Positions 27,392-39,501 of a DNA stretch of 64,000 nt are shown here, in pieces. Each line of letters begins with the position of its first letter. The first letter of the stretch is position 1. The position numbers were made by a program, and so were the translations under genes. The stretch comes from FEN-1219 sp963810755 (GTDB lineage Bacteria > Pseudomonadota > Gammaproteobacteria > Steroidobacterales > Rariloculaceae): the NCBI GenBank assembly GCA_963810755.1, contig CAWEOP010000003.1, positions 992,001-1,056,000 on the forward strand. The letters run 5' to 3'. The notes beneath the pieces are model-generated. The model saw only the letters and a list, made by a program, of their open reading frames with translations. It had not been told where the DNA came from and searched no databases.

Positions 27392-28606
27392 ATGCAGACA
27401 CGCGGGAAAGCGTCCCCATCGCAAGAGCTCGAAGAGTTGTGCCGCGGCGCGGAGGAGATCCTTGTCCGCGAGGAGCTGGCGCTACGCCTCCAGTCGGGCC
27501 GTCCTCTCAAGGTAAAAGCGGGCTTCGACCCGACGGCACCCGATCTACATCTCGGCCATGTCGTGCTGCTCAACAAGATGCGGCAGTTCCAGGACTTCGG
27601 GCACGAGGTGATTTTCCTGATCGGCGACTTCACCGGAATGATCGGCGACCCGTCTGGGAAGTCGACGACACGCCCGCCGCTCACGCGAGAGGAAGTGGTG
27701 GCGAACGCCAAGACGTACGCTGACCAGGTGTACAAGGTGCTCGACGCCGAGAAGACGAGACTGGAATTCAATTCCCGTTGGATGGGGAAGATGGATGCAG
27801 TCGGGCTCATCGAGCTTGCGGCGAAGCATACGGTGGCGCGAATGCTGGAGCGCGATGAATTCCAGAAGCGTTACAAAGCGGGGAAGCCGATCTCAGTGCA
27901 CGAGTTCCTTTACCCGCTCGTGCAAGGTTATGACTCGGTCGCGCTGCAGGCAGACGTGGAGCTCGGCGGGACCGACCAAAAATTCAATCTGTTGGTGGGG
28001 CGCCAGCTGCAGCAGGCCTATGGTCAACCTGCACAAGTCGTGATGACGATGCCGCTGCTCGAAGGGCTCGACGGCGTGAACAAGATGTCCAAGTCGCTCG
28101 GCAACTACATTGGAATCGCGGAGCCGCCTCTCGAGATTTTCGGCAAGCTCATGAGCATCTCGGACGATCTCATGTGGCGCTATTTCGAGTTGCTCAGCGC
28201 CCGCCCGTTGGACCAGATCGCAAAGCTCAAACAGAGCGTCGCGGAAGGCGCGAATCCGCGCGACATCAAGTTTCTGCTCGGCGAGGAGATGGTGACGCGT
28301 TTCCACGGCGCCGCAGCGGCGCAGCGGGCTCAGGAAGAATTCGTGGCGCGCCATCGCGATCAGAGCGCACCCGTGGATTTGCCGCTGATACGAGTGGCGG
28401 CGAGCGACGGACGCATCGGCATCGCACATCTATTGAAAGCCGCGGGGCTCGTCGACAGCACGTCCGAGGCCATTCGGCTGATTCAGCAAGGCGGAGTCAA
28501 GATCGATGGGGAGCGTATCGACGACCGATCGATGATGATTCCCGTGGGCGGAGAGCACGTCGTGCAGGTGGGCCGCCGACGTTTCGCGCGCGTGGCAGTC
28601 GAGTAG
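27392..28606 (+). CDS. tyrS: tyrosyl-tRNA synthetase
   Basis: A 404-residue class Ic aminoacyl-tRNA synthetase. The HIGH-type signature appears as HLGHVVLLNKM after KAGFDPTAPDL, and the KMSKS loop as NKMSKSLGNYIG. The middle has YPLVQGYDSVALQADVELGG (tyrosine-binding). A C-terminal S4-like RNA-binding domain (RIGIAHLLKAAGLVDSTSEA, IQQGGVKIDGERI) closes the protein. The spacing is that of the TyrZ-like bacterial form with HLGH. It lies immediately upstream of the rRNA operon, with about 85 bases to the rrn promoter. Confidence 0.95.
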   Translation: MQTRGKASPSQELEELCRGAEEILVREELALRLQSGRPLKVKAGFDPTAPDLHLGHVVLLNKMRQFQDFGHEVIFLIGDFTGMIGDPSGKSTTRPPLTREEVVANAKTYADQVYKVLDAEKTRLEFNSRWMGKMDAVGLIELAAKHTVARMLERDEFQKRYKAGKPISVHEFLYPLVQGYDSVALQADVELGGTDQKFNLLVGRQLQQAYGQPAQVVMTMPLLEGLDGVNKMSKSLGNYIGIAEPPLEIFGKLMSISDDLMWRYFELLSARPLDQIAKLKQSVAEGANPRDIKFLLGEEMVTRFHGAAAAQRAQEEFVARHRDQSAPVDLPLIRVAASDGRIGIAHLLKAAGLVDSTSEAIRLIQQGGVKIDGERIDDRSMMIPVGGEHVVQVGRRRFARVAVE

Positions 28607-28691
28607 TGCCGGACGTGACGCGCAAACGCGGCGGAATTCTCGCGCGCCACCGAGCCACCGTACGACCTAGAAAAAAGATCCGTGGCGGGAC

Positions 28692-28719
28692 TTGTATCGG
28701 TTCGATGAACGCTTATAAT
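28692..28719 (+). promoter_or_regulatory. rrn operon sigma70 promoter
   Basis: TTGTAT (28692-28697) and a perfect TATAAT (28714-28719) are 16 bp apart. An A-tract (28671-28676) lies where an UP element would sit. The GC-rich discriminator GCCGCGCC right after the -10 box is typical of stringently controlled stable-RNA promoters. Transcription would start near 28726. Confidence 0.85.
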
Positions 28720-28833
28720 GCCGCGCCCTGCCACTCCAGACCCGCGTCACGTTCTTTCGAGTGATTCGTGCTTGGATGCGGCTTGGGACCGGAGTTATAC
28801 TTCCAGGTCTGCTCCATCATTTTCGATGGAGTT

Positions 28834-28846
28834 CGCTCTTTAACAA
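28834..28846 (+). promoter_or_regulatory. rrn leader boxA antitermination site
   Basis: CGCTCTTTAACAA matches the rRNA boxA TGCTCTTTAACAA at all but the first base. NusB/S10 binding here protects the untranslated rRNA transcript from Rho. Confidence 0.85.
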
Positions 28847-28851
28847 TCTGT

Positions 28852-28877
28852 CTCAAGCAACTTGTGTGGGCGCTCGC
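28852..28877 (+). other. 5' arm of the 16S processing stem
   Basis: This segment pairs with 30546-30572 downstream of 16S. It is complementary along its whole length except for one bulged base, forming the long duplex that RNase III cuts to release pre-16S rRNA. Both arms share the CAAGCAACTTGTGT / ACACAAGTTGCTTG core. Confidence 0.85.
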
Positions 28878-28984
28878 AAGAGCAATAGTGCCAGAGCCAC
28901 ATCCAAGAGCCGTGCATTCGTGCACGTAACTTAAGGAAGTGACTCGAAAAAGCTCACAGTCTATGTTTTGTTTTGTTCTGTTTT

Positions 28985-30521
<1,537 letters not shown>

Positions 30522-30545
30522 AAGAGAAAAAGCACTCGCGCTTGC

Positions 30546-30572
30546 GCGAGCGCCCAACACAAGTTGCTTGAG
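30546..30572 (+). other. 3' arm of the 16S processing stem
   Basis: Reverse complement of the leader segment 28852-28877 with a single extra base. Together they form the RNase III duplex that loops out 16S rRNA. Confidence 0.85.
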
Positions 30573-30627
30573 CGGTGCCGATGAGGCAGGGCCCTCTACC
30601 TTATTGAGCTAAGGGGCTCGAAAGATT

Positions 30628-30704
<77 letters not shown>

Positions 30705-30784
30705 TTGTCGTGCCGTAGGGCCTCGGCTCGAGGATTGCGGCGCGAGGACTCGCAATCCGGCGTTCGCGTCGGCGATACGAGCAA

Positions 30785-30860
30785 GGGGCTGTAGCTCAGC
30801 TGGGAGAGCACCTGCTTTGCAAGCAGGGGGTCACCGGTTCGATCCCGGTCAGCTCCACCA
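30785..30860 (+). tRNA. tRNA-Ala (TGC)
   Basis: A 76-nt cloverleaf with encoded CCA. The acceptor stem is GGGGCTG/CAGCTCC with the identity-determining G3-U70 wobble pair, the anticodon loop TTTGCAA gives TGC, and the T arm has GTTCGATCC. It lies 80 bases after tRNA-Ile in the same spacer. Confidence 0.97.
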
Positions 30861-30968
30861 TCTACTCATCACCGCTCATTGAGACAAACAAAGAAAGCAA
30901 ACGCGGTCGGACTCCATTTCGACAAAACGTTCTGGAGTCGCATTGGCGTCTCACCTCGTTTGTTTTCT

Positions 30969-30981
30969 TGCTCTTTAACAA
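30969..30981 (+). promoter_or_regulatory. boxA antitermination site before 23S
   Basis: TGCTCTTTAACAA is a perfect match to the rRNA boxA. It lies about 90 bases upstream of 23S and partly overlaps the start of the 23S processing stem. Confidence 0.9.
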
Positions 30982-30996
30982 TTTGGAATGATCCGT
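30979..30996 (+). other. 5' arm of the 23S processing stem
   Basis: CAATTTGGAATGATCCGT is the exact reverse complement of 34042-34059 after 23S: an 18-bp perfect duplex for RNase III release of pre-23S rRNA. Confidence 0.9.
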
Positions 30997-31071
30997 CTAT
31001 CGAGATCACGAGATCTCGATAAACGTCGCACTGTATCTAAAACATATTCCCCAGACTTTTTGGGGTTATAT

Positions 31072-33980
<2,909 letters not shown>

Positions 33981-34041
33981 TATAACACCCAAACAGTTTG
34001 CCCCACTCGATGTGGGGGTTGTTTGGAAGCAGTGCGACGAA

Positions 34042-34059
34042 ACGGATCATTCCAAATTG
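34042..34059 (+). other. 3' arm of the 23S processing stem
   Basis: ACGGATCATTCCAAATTG pairs perfectly with 30979-30996 upstream of 23S. Confidence 0.9.
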
Positions 34060-34107
34060 CGCGTTCCGCGGCCCCGGCGTAGCCGAGGTTCAGAACGCAT
34101 ACCGGTT

Positions 34108-34226
34108 TGCCTGGCGGCTATAGCGGACGGGAACCACCCGATCCCATTCCGAACTCGGAAGTGAAAACGTCTTGCGCCGATGGTAGTGTGGCGCTATGCC
34201 ACGCGAGAGTAGGTCATCGCCAGGCT
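34108..34226 (+). rRNA. 5S ribosomal RNA
   Basis: About 119 nt. The terminal stem is TGCCTGGCG/CGCCAGGCT, with the conserved loop segments CCGAACTCGGAAGTGAAA and GCCGATGGTAGTGTGG inside. It is the last gene of the rrn operon; an intrinsic terminator follows 8 bases later. Confidence 0.96.
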
Positions 34227-34234
34227 CTTAACGC

Positions 34235-34275
34235 AAAACCCCCGTCCCTGATGAAGGGCCGGGGGTTTTCTTTTG
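34235..34275 (+). terminator. rrn operon terminator (bidirectional)
   Basis: AAAACCCCCG and CCGGGGGTTTTC flank a loop with an inner CCCT/AGGG pairing, followed by CTTTT. The A run before the stem makes it also work leftward for the convergent small gene ending at 34293. Confidence 0.88.
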
Positions 34276-34292
34276 CGTGATCCGAACGCGAA

Positions 34293-34553
34293 TCAGCGCT
34301 CGGACTTTGGTCGTTGGAATCTGACGGTGTCGTACGGGTTCAGACCGCGCTGGCCTCGCCCGGCCTTGCCATCGTCCTCGAGCTCGAGATCGGGCACTTC
34401 GAGCCGCTCGAGAAAATCGTAAGTGCGGGCGCACGGATCGCACTCCGGGCGCATCGTTCTGCGGTAGTCGACCTTCCACTCCAGGACGGAGCGCCCGATG
34501 TCGTCTTTGCTGACGACCCAGTCCTTCCGCGGGGTCTTGCGTCGTTCCATCAT
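34293..34553 (-). CDS. conserved small hypothetical protein
   Basis: An 86-residue basic-acidic protein (MMERRKTPRKDWVVSKDDIG at the start) with a central CDPCARTYDFLERLEVPDLE stretch holding two cysteines spaced CxxC (ECDPCAR). It has no membrane segment or signal. I do not recognise a family. Support for coding is an ATG start, codon use like its neighbours and a position directly against a bidirectional terminator. The two cysteines might bind a metal, which is inference. Confidence 0.55.
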   Translation of the reverse strand: MMERRKTPRKDWVVSKDDIGRSVLEWKVDYRRTMRPECDPCARTYDFLERLEVPDLELEDDGKAGRGQRGLNPYDTVRFQRPKSER

Positions 34554-34674
34554 CCTTGTGGACCGTTCGAATCTTAATTGTTGTTGGCGCCGCCAGGAGA
34601 CAGCATGGATACGGTAACAAATTGATTCGTGAATGGAATACAGTTATGTAAACGTCGGCCCTGCCCGAGAAACC

Positions 34675-35829
34675 TCAGTAGCCCGCGAGCTCCAGATAGC
34701 CTTGGCCGGTCAACCGCGACCCCCCGGCGTTGCCGGACGCGCGCACGGCCCCCTCCCAATAGCGTACGGCGAGATCGATCTCCTGATTTTCGAGGTACGG
34801 CACGATATCGAGATCGATGTCCTCGCTCGGCACTTCCATATGCCACGTGACCGGATAGCGAACACCCGTCCGTTCGCTGCGCCAATAATCGCGAACGGTG
34901 AGGAGCACATCGTCAGCGCTTAAGCGCTGCGACTCGCCGCCGGCACTGACGATCGAGCCGCCACTGAACGGGCTCGCGACGCCGTCCGCCTTCCTCAGCC
35001 GGTAGTACATGAGCTCCCGCCCGTCCGAAAGCTGCAAAGCAAACCAATCCCAACCGACAACTCCCGCGCTCAGCGCGCTCGTCGACCATTCGCGGTCCAT
35101 CCAGGCGCTGCCAATCACTTCGGTAACGACGCCGTCGAGCTCTATCGATCCCGTCGCGGTAAGGCGCGGGAACGAGTAGTAGTAAGACGCGTTGCCTGGC
35201 TCGGGTCCCTTGGCGTCGAACCCGTGGTCGCCTTGCGCGACCAGCGGTTTGGCCGCGTCTAACCGCAGCGCGAGCGCTGTTTCGCCATTACGCGCCGCTA
35301 CCATGAGCTCCGCGTCGCTACTGCTCGCAGAGCCTTCGACGTACCAATCCTTGACCCAAACGCGAAACGGATCCGCGGCGGCGCCGGCGAGCCCGAGCGC
35401 GCCTCGCGCGAATCGTTCGGCGGTTGCGAAACGCGAGTGCGCGACGTCTGTGACGGCGAAATGTGCCATCCAGACCTGATTCGCGCCCCATGCCGAATCG
35501 CGTGCCGGCGCCGCCGGGCTCAGCGCGATCCTGAAGAACGTGAGCTCGAAGCCGAAGTGCGAGCCACCGGAGCCCTCCAAGTTGCCGGTGAAATACCACC
35601 ACTCGCTCCGAAACTCATCGTGGCTTCCGTGATCCGCGGGAAACGAGAGCTCCCGGCGGGTCGTCGCCCGGGCGAATCCGGCGGCGTCACCCTCGCCCAG
35701 GAAGCGGATTCCCGTCGCACCGCGGGCCGCACCTGGGATCGCCGGATCCGATTCGCCATTGCCGTTCGCCGGCGCTCGGCCGCAGGCGGCGAGCGCCACG
35801 AGAATCGACACCAGCAAGATCGAGCGCAT
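34675..35829 (-). CDS. AttH-like lipocalin-type lipoprotein
   Basis: A 384-residue lipoprotein. The start at 35829 gives a lipoprotein signal (RSILLVSILVALAACGRAP) with the lipidated Cys about 16 residues in. The mature part matches the AttH/CrtC (carotenoid 1,2-hydratase-like) lipocalin fold: DEFRSEWWYFTGNLE, HFGFELTFFRIAL, WMAHFAVTD, GSAWMDREWS and GWDWFALQLSDGRELMYYRL. It ends an operon with an FtsX-type permease and a LolD-like ATPase, the arrangement of AttE-H clusters. The likely role is envelope lipid or hydrophobic-molecule handling with the transporter; the substrate is unknown. Confidence 0.85.
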   Translation of the reverse strand: MRSILLVSILVALAACGRAPANGNGESDPAIPGAARGATGIRFLGEGDAAGFARATTRRELSFPADHGSHDEFRSEWWYFTGNLEGSGGSHFGFELTFFRIALSPAAPARDSAWGANQVWMAHFAVTDVAHSRFATAERFARGALGLAGAAADPFRVWVKDWYVEGSASSSDAELMVAARNGETALALRLDAAKPLVAQGDHGFDAKGPEPGNASYYYSFPRLTATGSIELDGVVTEVIGSAWMDREWSTSALSAGVVGWDWFALQLSDGRELMYYRLRKADGVASPFSGGSIVSAGGESQRLSADDVLLTVRDYWRSERTGVRYPVTWHMEVPSEDIDLDIVPYLENQEIDLAVRYWEGAVRASGNAGGSRLTGQGYLELAGY

Positions 35830-35833
35830 CACG

Positions 35834-38335
35834 TCATTCCTCGCGCAGGGCGCCGCCGAGCCCGATTCTGGCTGCGCGTACGGCCGGGTAGATACCCGCG
35901 AGCAACGCCGCGAATACGGCAAGCGCGACTCCAACGGCAAGAGGCGCCGGCGTGACCACGAAGTCCATGCTCCAGCCGAACGCTCGTCGATTGATCACGT
36001 GAACCAGCAAGATCGCGAGCGCCATCCCGATCGGCACCGCGGCGAGACCCGCCGTCGCGCCGAGAAGGCCGGTCTGTGTAAGTAGTGTCATCGTTAGCTC
36101 GCGCGGCGAGAATCCGAGCGAACGCAAGATCGCGAGCTCATGAGCCCGCTCGAGCTCGATCGACAGTAGCGCGCTCAAGACGCCGAGGAACGCTACTAGG
36201 GCGGCGAGCATTCTCAGCACATCCGTGATCCGAAAGGTTCGGTCGAAAATCTCGAGCGATATCTTCTGAATTCCCTCGGTCGATCGAATTCGCACGGGCC
36301 CGCGAACGGAGGAACGAATTGCCGCTTCGACTTGAGCGAACGCTGCATCGTCGTCGAGGTACACGCCGAGTCCGGTGAGCGTATCGTCCGCCCAACGGGC
36401 CCGATACCAATCGAGCGCGACGACGATCGAGTAGTCCCCGGTGTTGAAGTCGCGAAACGTGCCGACGATCGGTAAGCGCTCCTCGCCCTCCGGCGTGGGC
36501 AGCACGAGCTCGTCCCCGACCGCGAGTTTGCGCGCGAAAGCGAAGCGTTCGGAGACGACGGCTCCGCGGCCGGAGGCCACGTTTTCGAGCGCGCGCGCCG
36601 CGTCCCCCGCTACGATCTCGAGACCCCATCCTTCCGGACCCGGCCGCACCGCGCGAATGGCGAGCTCGCCGGCCGCCGTCGGCACGCGGACAGTGTGCGT
36701 GAGGCTGACGCCCTTCACGCCCGCGACGCTCACGATCCGCGCGAGCTCAGTGTCGCTGAGCGGCGCGCCCGCGTCGAAACCGACGTACAAGTCGGCCGTC
36801 AAGGTGGTACCGAGCCAATCGGCCAAGCTCGTCCGAAAGCTCGAGATCATCAATCCGACTCCGTTCACGGTCGCGACGGCGACCGCGAGCGCCGCGGTTG
36901 CTGTGCCCGTACGACTCAACGACGAGCCGACGCCGCGCAGCGCGAGCAAGCCCGCGAGCGGGAGAAAACGCCCCACGCAGCGCTCGAGCGCGTTCATCAG
37001 GAGCAGCGTCACTGCGGGAATCATCAGCGCACAGGCGGCAAGCACACCGAACAATGCGCCGAAGGCGGCATAGAGGCCGGGTGGTCCGGCTCCGAGCATC
37101 CCCAAGCTCGCCACGAGGAGCGGCGCCGCGAGCCATGCCGCTCTGAACGCGGCGCGCCGGGTCCCGCGTTCGAGCTCCGCGCGGCGCATCACGGCCGCAG
37201 GCGCCGAACGGGCGGCATCGAGCGCGGGTTTCGCGGCCGCCAATAGCGTGCCCGCAATCCCGAGCACCGCGCCGCGCAAGTACAGGGCGGGCGACGGCTG
37301 CGCGGCCGCAACGGCCGAGCTGAAATAGAGATCGCCGATCGTGCGCAGCACGAGGTCGATCAAGCGCGTGGCCAGCAGGTGACCGAGCAATAGCCCGATC
37401 GCGGTGGCGATCAGTCCGAGTCCGAGCGCTTCGAGGAGCACCGTGCCGAGCACTTCGCGTCGCGTGAGGCCGATCGCGCGCAACACCCCGAGCGTCGTGC
37501 GCCGCTGCACGATCGCGAACGACATAGTGCTATATATCAGGAACATACCGACGACGAGCGCGAGCAGTCCGAGCGCCTGCAGGTTGGTGCGGAAAGCAGC
37601 CGCGAGCTCGGTGAACGCGCGATTCTCGTTCTCCGCAGCCACGAGCACGGTACCGCGCGGGGCATTGCGTCCAAGCTCCTCGGCTTCGCGCTGCGAGAGC
37701 TTCAGATCGATTCGACTGATCGCTCGCGGCGTCCCGATCAGCTCTTGGGCCGTCGCAATGTCGGCGACGATCGGCGGCTCCGCCTCGGCGTCCCGCGACG
37801 CGGAAGTAATGGTTCCGATGACGCGAACGGCGACCTCGCGTCCGCGCACCGACAACGAAATCGAGTCGCCCGGCGCGATCCCGAGCTCTTCCGCGAGAGC
37901 GACCGGCAGGAGAACGGTGCCGGGCTCCGAGATCAAACGCGCGAGATTCGCGCCGCGGCCGGGAACGTAGCTCGCGAAGCTCCGAACGCCAGCCTCCTCG
38001 AGTGGGTCGATCCCGAGCAAGGGGTAGCGCGTGCCGAGCCGCCCGGCGATCCCGACTTCGAGCTCCACGACCGGAGCCGCCCGGATTCCACGCTCTGTGA
38101 CGAGGTCGCGGTAGACCGTCTCGTCGAGCTCGGCGCCCACGGGAAGCAAGCGATGAGTCGCCTGGCCGCGCACCACCGCTGCCGACAGCTCGAACGCGCG
38201 TTGTGCGCCGTCGTTCGCGAGATCGACGCCGACGTACACCGCGACGCCGAGACTGATTCCGGCGATCGCGAGCACGAGCTGCCACGGATGCCGCAAGTAG
38301 AAGCGCGCCGAAGCGCGTCGCATGAGCCGATTCAC
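35834..38335 (-). CDS. FtsX/LolCE-type ABC transporter permease
   Basis: An 833-residue permease with an N-terminal membrane helix (WQLVLAIAGISLGVAVYVGV), a MacB-like periplasmic domain, and two FtsX transmembrane blocks. The first (TNLQALGLLALVVGMFLIYS) lies near residues 255-360, and a second group follows at about 410-520. A second periplasmic domain precedes a C-terminal three-helix block (LAALVAFLGVLSALLSIELE, AVFAALLAGIYPAVRAARIG). The duplicated layout equals two permeases fused, matching AttF/AttG-like fusions. It ends 4 bases before the AttH-like start and overlaps the ATPase gene by 4 bases, so the three are translationally coupled. Confidence 0.88.
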   Translation of the reverse strand: MNRLMRRASARFYLRHPWQLVLAIAGISLGVAVYVGVDLANDGAQRAFELSAAVVRGQATHRLLPVGAELDETVYRDLVTERGIRAAPVVELEVGIAGRLGTRYPLLGIDPLEEAGVRSFASYVPGRGANLARLISEPGTVLLPVALAEELGIAPGDSISLSVRGREVAVRVIGTITSASRDAEAEPPIVADIATAQELIGTPRAISRIDLKLSQREAEELGRNAPRGTVLVAAENENRAFTELAAAFRTNLQALGLLALVVGMFLIYSTMSFAIVQRRTTLGVLRAIGLTRREVLGTVLLEALGLGLIATAIGLLLGHLLATRLIDLVLRTIGDLYFSSAVAAAQPSPALYLRGAVLGIAGTLLAAAKPALDAARSAPAAVMRRAELERGTRRAAFRAAWLAAPLLVASLGMLGAGPPGLYAAFGALFGVLAACALMIPAVTLLLMNALERCVGRFLPLAGLLALRGVGSSLSRTGTATAALAVAVATVNGVGLMISSFRTSLADWLGTTLTADLYVGFDAGAPLSDTELARIVSVAGVKGVSLTHTVRVPTAAGELAIRAVRPGPEGWGLEIVAGDAARALENVASGRGAVVSERFAFARKLAVGDELVLPTPEGEERLPIVGTFRDFNTGDYSIVVALDWYRARWADDTLTGLGVYLDDDAAFAQVEAAIRSSVRGPVRIRSTEGIQKISLEIFDRTFRITDVLRMLAALVAFLGVLSALLSIELERAHELAILRSLGFSPRELTMTLLTQTGLLGATAGLAAVPIGMALAILLVHVINRRAFGWSMDFVVTPAPLAVGVALAVFAALLAGIYPAVRAARIGLGGALREE

Positions 38336-39015
38336 GCTCCCGGCTCCTCGACGAGCGCATTGCGGATCGTGAGCACGCGGTCGGCCAGACCAGCTACCTC
38401 ACGGCCGTGGGTCGCCATGACGAGCGTGGCGTTGCGGCGCCGGCAGGAGGTTTGCAGCAGATCGAGCACGTGGTCTGCGGTTTCGAGGTCGAGATTGCCC
38501 GTGGGTTCGTCGGCGAGAACGACCTTGGGCTCGTGGATCACGGCGCGGGCGATCGCGACGCGTTGTTGCTCGCCGCCGGAGATCTCTTCGGGAAACCGCC
38601 CGGCGCAGGCAACGACGTCGAGCTCCCCGAGCAGCTCGAGGCTGCGACGGCGCGCGTCGGTTCGCGGTACACCGTTCAACGCGAGCGGCAGCTCGACGTT
38701 CTCCGCAACGGTCAAGGTCGGAACGAGGTTGAAGAACTGGAAAACGAAGCCGAGCGACGTCCGCCGAAGGACGGCGCGTTCGGACTCGGACATCGCGCCG
38801 ATGTCCCTTCCAAGGACGTGAACCGTTCCGCGGTCGGGGGATTCGAGGCCGCCGATGAGCCGGAGCAACGTCGATTTGCCCGATCCGCTCCGTCCGACCA
38901 CGACGACGAACTCGCCGCGTCGAATCGACAGCGAGGTGTTTTCCAGCACCGCTTGCGGCCCGTAGGATTTGGCGACGTCGCGAAGGTCGATTCGTCCGTC
39001 GTCTACGCTGCTCAT
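38332..39015 (-). CDS. LolD/MacB-type ABC transporter ATPase
   Basis: A 227-residue ATPase; the ATG at 39015 is preferred over a GTG 27 bases upstream. Walker A is VVGRSGSGKSTLLRLIGG, the signature ISGGEQQRVAIARAV, Walker B VVLADEPTGNLD and the H-loop MATHGRE. The Q-loop region FVFQFFNLVPTLTVAENVEL is typical of the MacB/LolD subfamily, which powers mechanotransmission rather than substrate translocation across the inner membrane. It is the first gene of the permease-lipoprotein operon. Confidence 0.93.
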   Translation of the reverse strand: MSSVDDGRIDLRDVAKSYGPQAVLENTSLSIRRGEFVVVVGRSGSGKSTLLRLIGGLESPDRGTVHVLGRDIGAMSESERAVLRRTSLGFVFQFFNLVPTLTVAENVELPLALNGVPRTDARRRSLELLGELDVVACAGRFPEEISGGEQQRVAIARAVIHEPKVVLADEPTGNLDLETADHVLDLLQTSCRRRNATLVMATHGREVAGLADRVLTIRNALVEEPGA

Positions 39016-39103
39016 CCTGTCATCGTACCGGGCCTGCTGCACGCTGCCCGGGCTCTTTTGTAGTTCGTTTGGGAAGGCGTTCCCATGCCGAGTACACAGT
39101 TAT

Positions 39104-39117
39104 TGACTTCGAAGTCA
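39104..39117. promoter_or_regulatory. perfect 14-bp palindrome in a divergent promoter region
   Basis: TGACTTCGAAGTCA is its own reverse complement. It lies between the ABC operon (start 39015, leftward) and the small gene at 39162 (rightward). It overlaps a candidate -35 element TTGACT (39103-39108) whose -10 would be TAGGAT about 16 bp further on. This is a plausible repressor operator; the regulator is not known. Confidence 0.45.
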
Positions 39118-39161
39118 CCGTAAATAGGATTGATCGCCTTACTAAGAAAAGAACGCGAATA

Positions 39162-39347
39162 ATGTCCTACGACGCCATCCGCGATCGGCTCGCCCGCAGC
39201 CGAGAGGAGAAAGACGGCTTCTCGGAGAACGAGAAGTTGTTGCTCGATGCGCTTCATCAGCTGACGACGGTTCTCGAGTCCGATCTCACCCAAATCAAAG
39301 TCGCGCTCGGTCACGTCGCTCGCCTGCTCGAGGCGCGTCGGGACTAA
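39162..39347 (+). CDS. small conserved hypothetical protein
   Basis: A 61-residue, highly charged, helical protein (MSYDAIRDRLARSREEKDGF at the start, DALHQLTTVLESDLTQIKVA in the middle). It has no cysteines, signal or membrane segment. The start at 39162 follows AT-rich promoter-like DNA; the frame extends further upstream through that DNA but does not look coding there. It could be a small coiled-coil adaptor. I do not recognise a named family. Confidence 0.55.
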   Translation: MSYDAIRDRLARSREEKDGFSENEKLLLDALHQLTTVLESDLTQIKVALGHVARLLEARRD

Positions 39348-39402
39348 CCTCCGGCCTTCGCGAACATCCATTATGTCAAGCCGGGCCAACACCGGCACTT
39401 CC

Positions 39403-39430
39403 TAAAGTTTCCTAGCTATCGAGCCGACAC
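39403..39430 (+). promoter_or_regulatory. candidate sigma28 (FliA) promoter
   Basis: TAAAGTTT (39403-39410) and GCCGACAC (39423-39430) are separated by 12 bp. The flagellar/chemotaxis sigma28 consensus is TAAAGTTT-N11-GCCGATAA, so both boxes match well but the spacer is one base long and the -10 box has two mismatches. It lies 72 bases upstream of the HDOD-GGDEF gene. Confidence 0.4.
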
Positions 39431-39501
39431 CTAGGCCCGGACGGCTCTGCGTTGCGCCTAGGGCAAGCGTGTTCGTCGCTCGAATAGTTCGCCAAGTCTA
39501 A

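Noticed and set aside
28713..28925. 70-codon minus-strand frame in the rrn leader
   Set aside because: It overlaps the rrn promoter, boxA and processing stem; the conservation expected there is for RNA.
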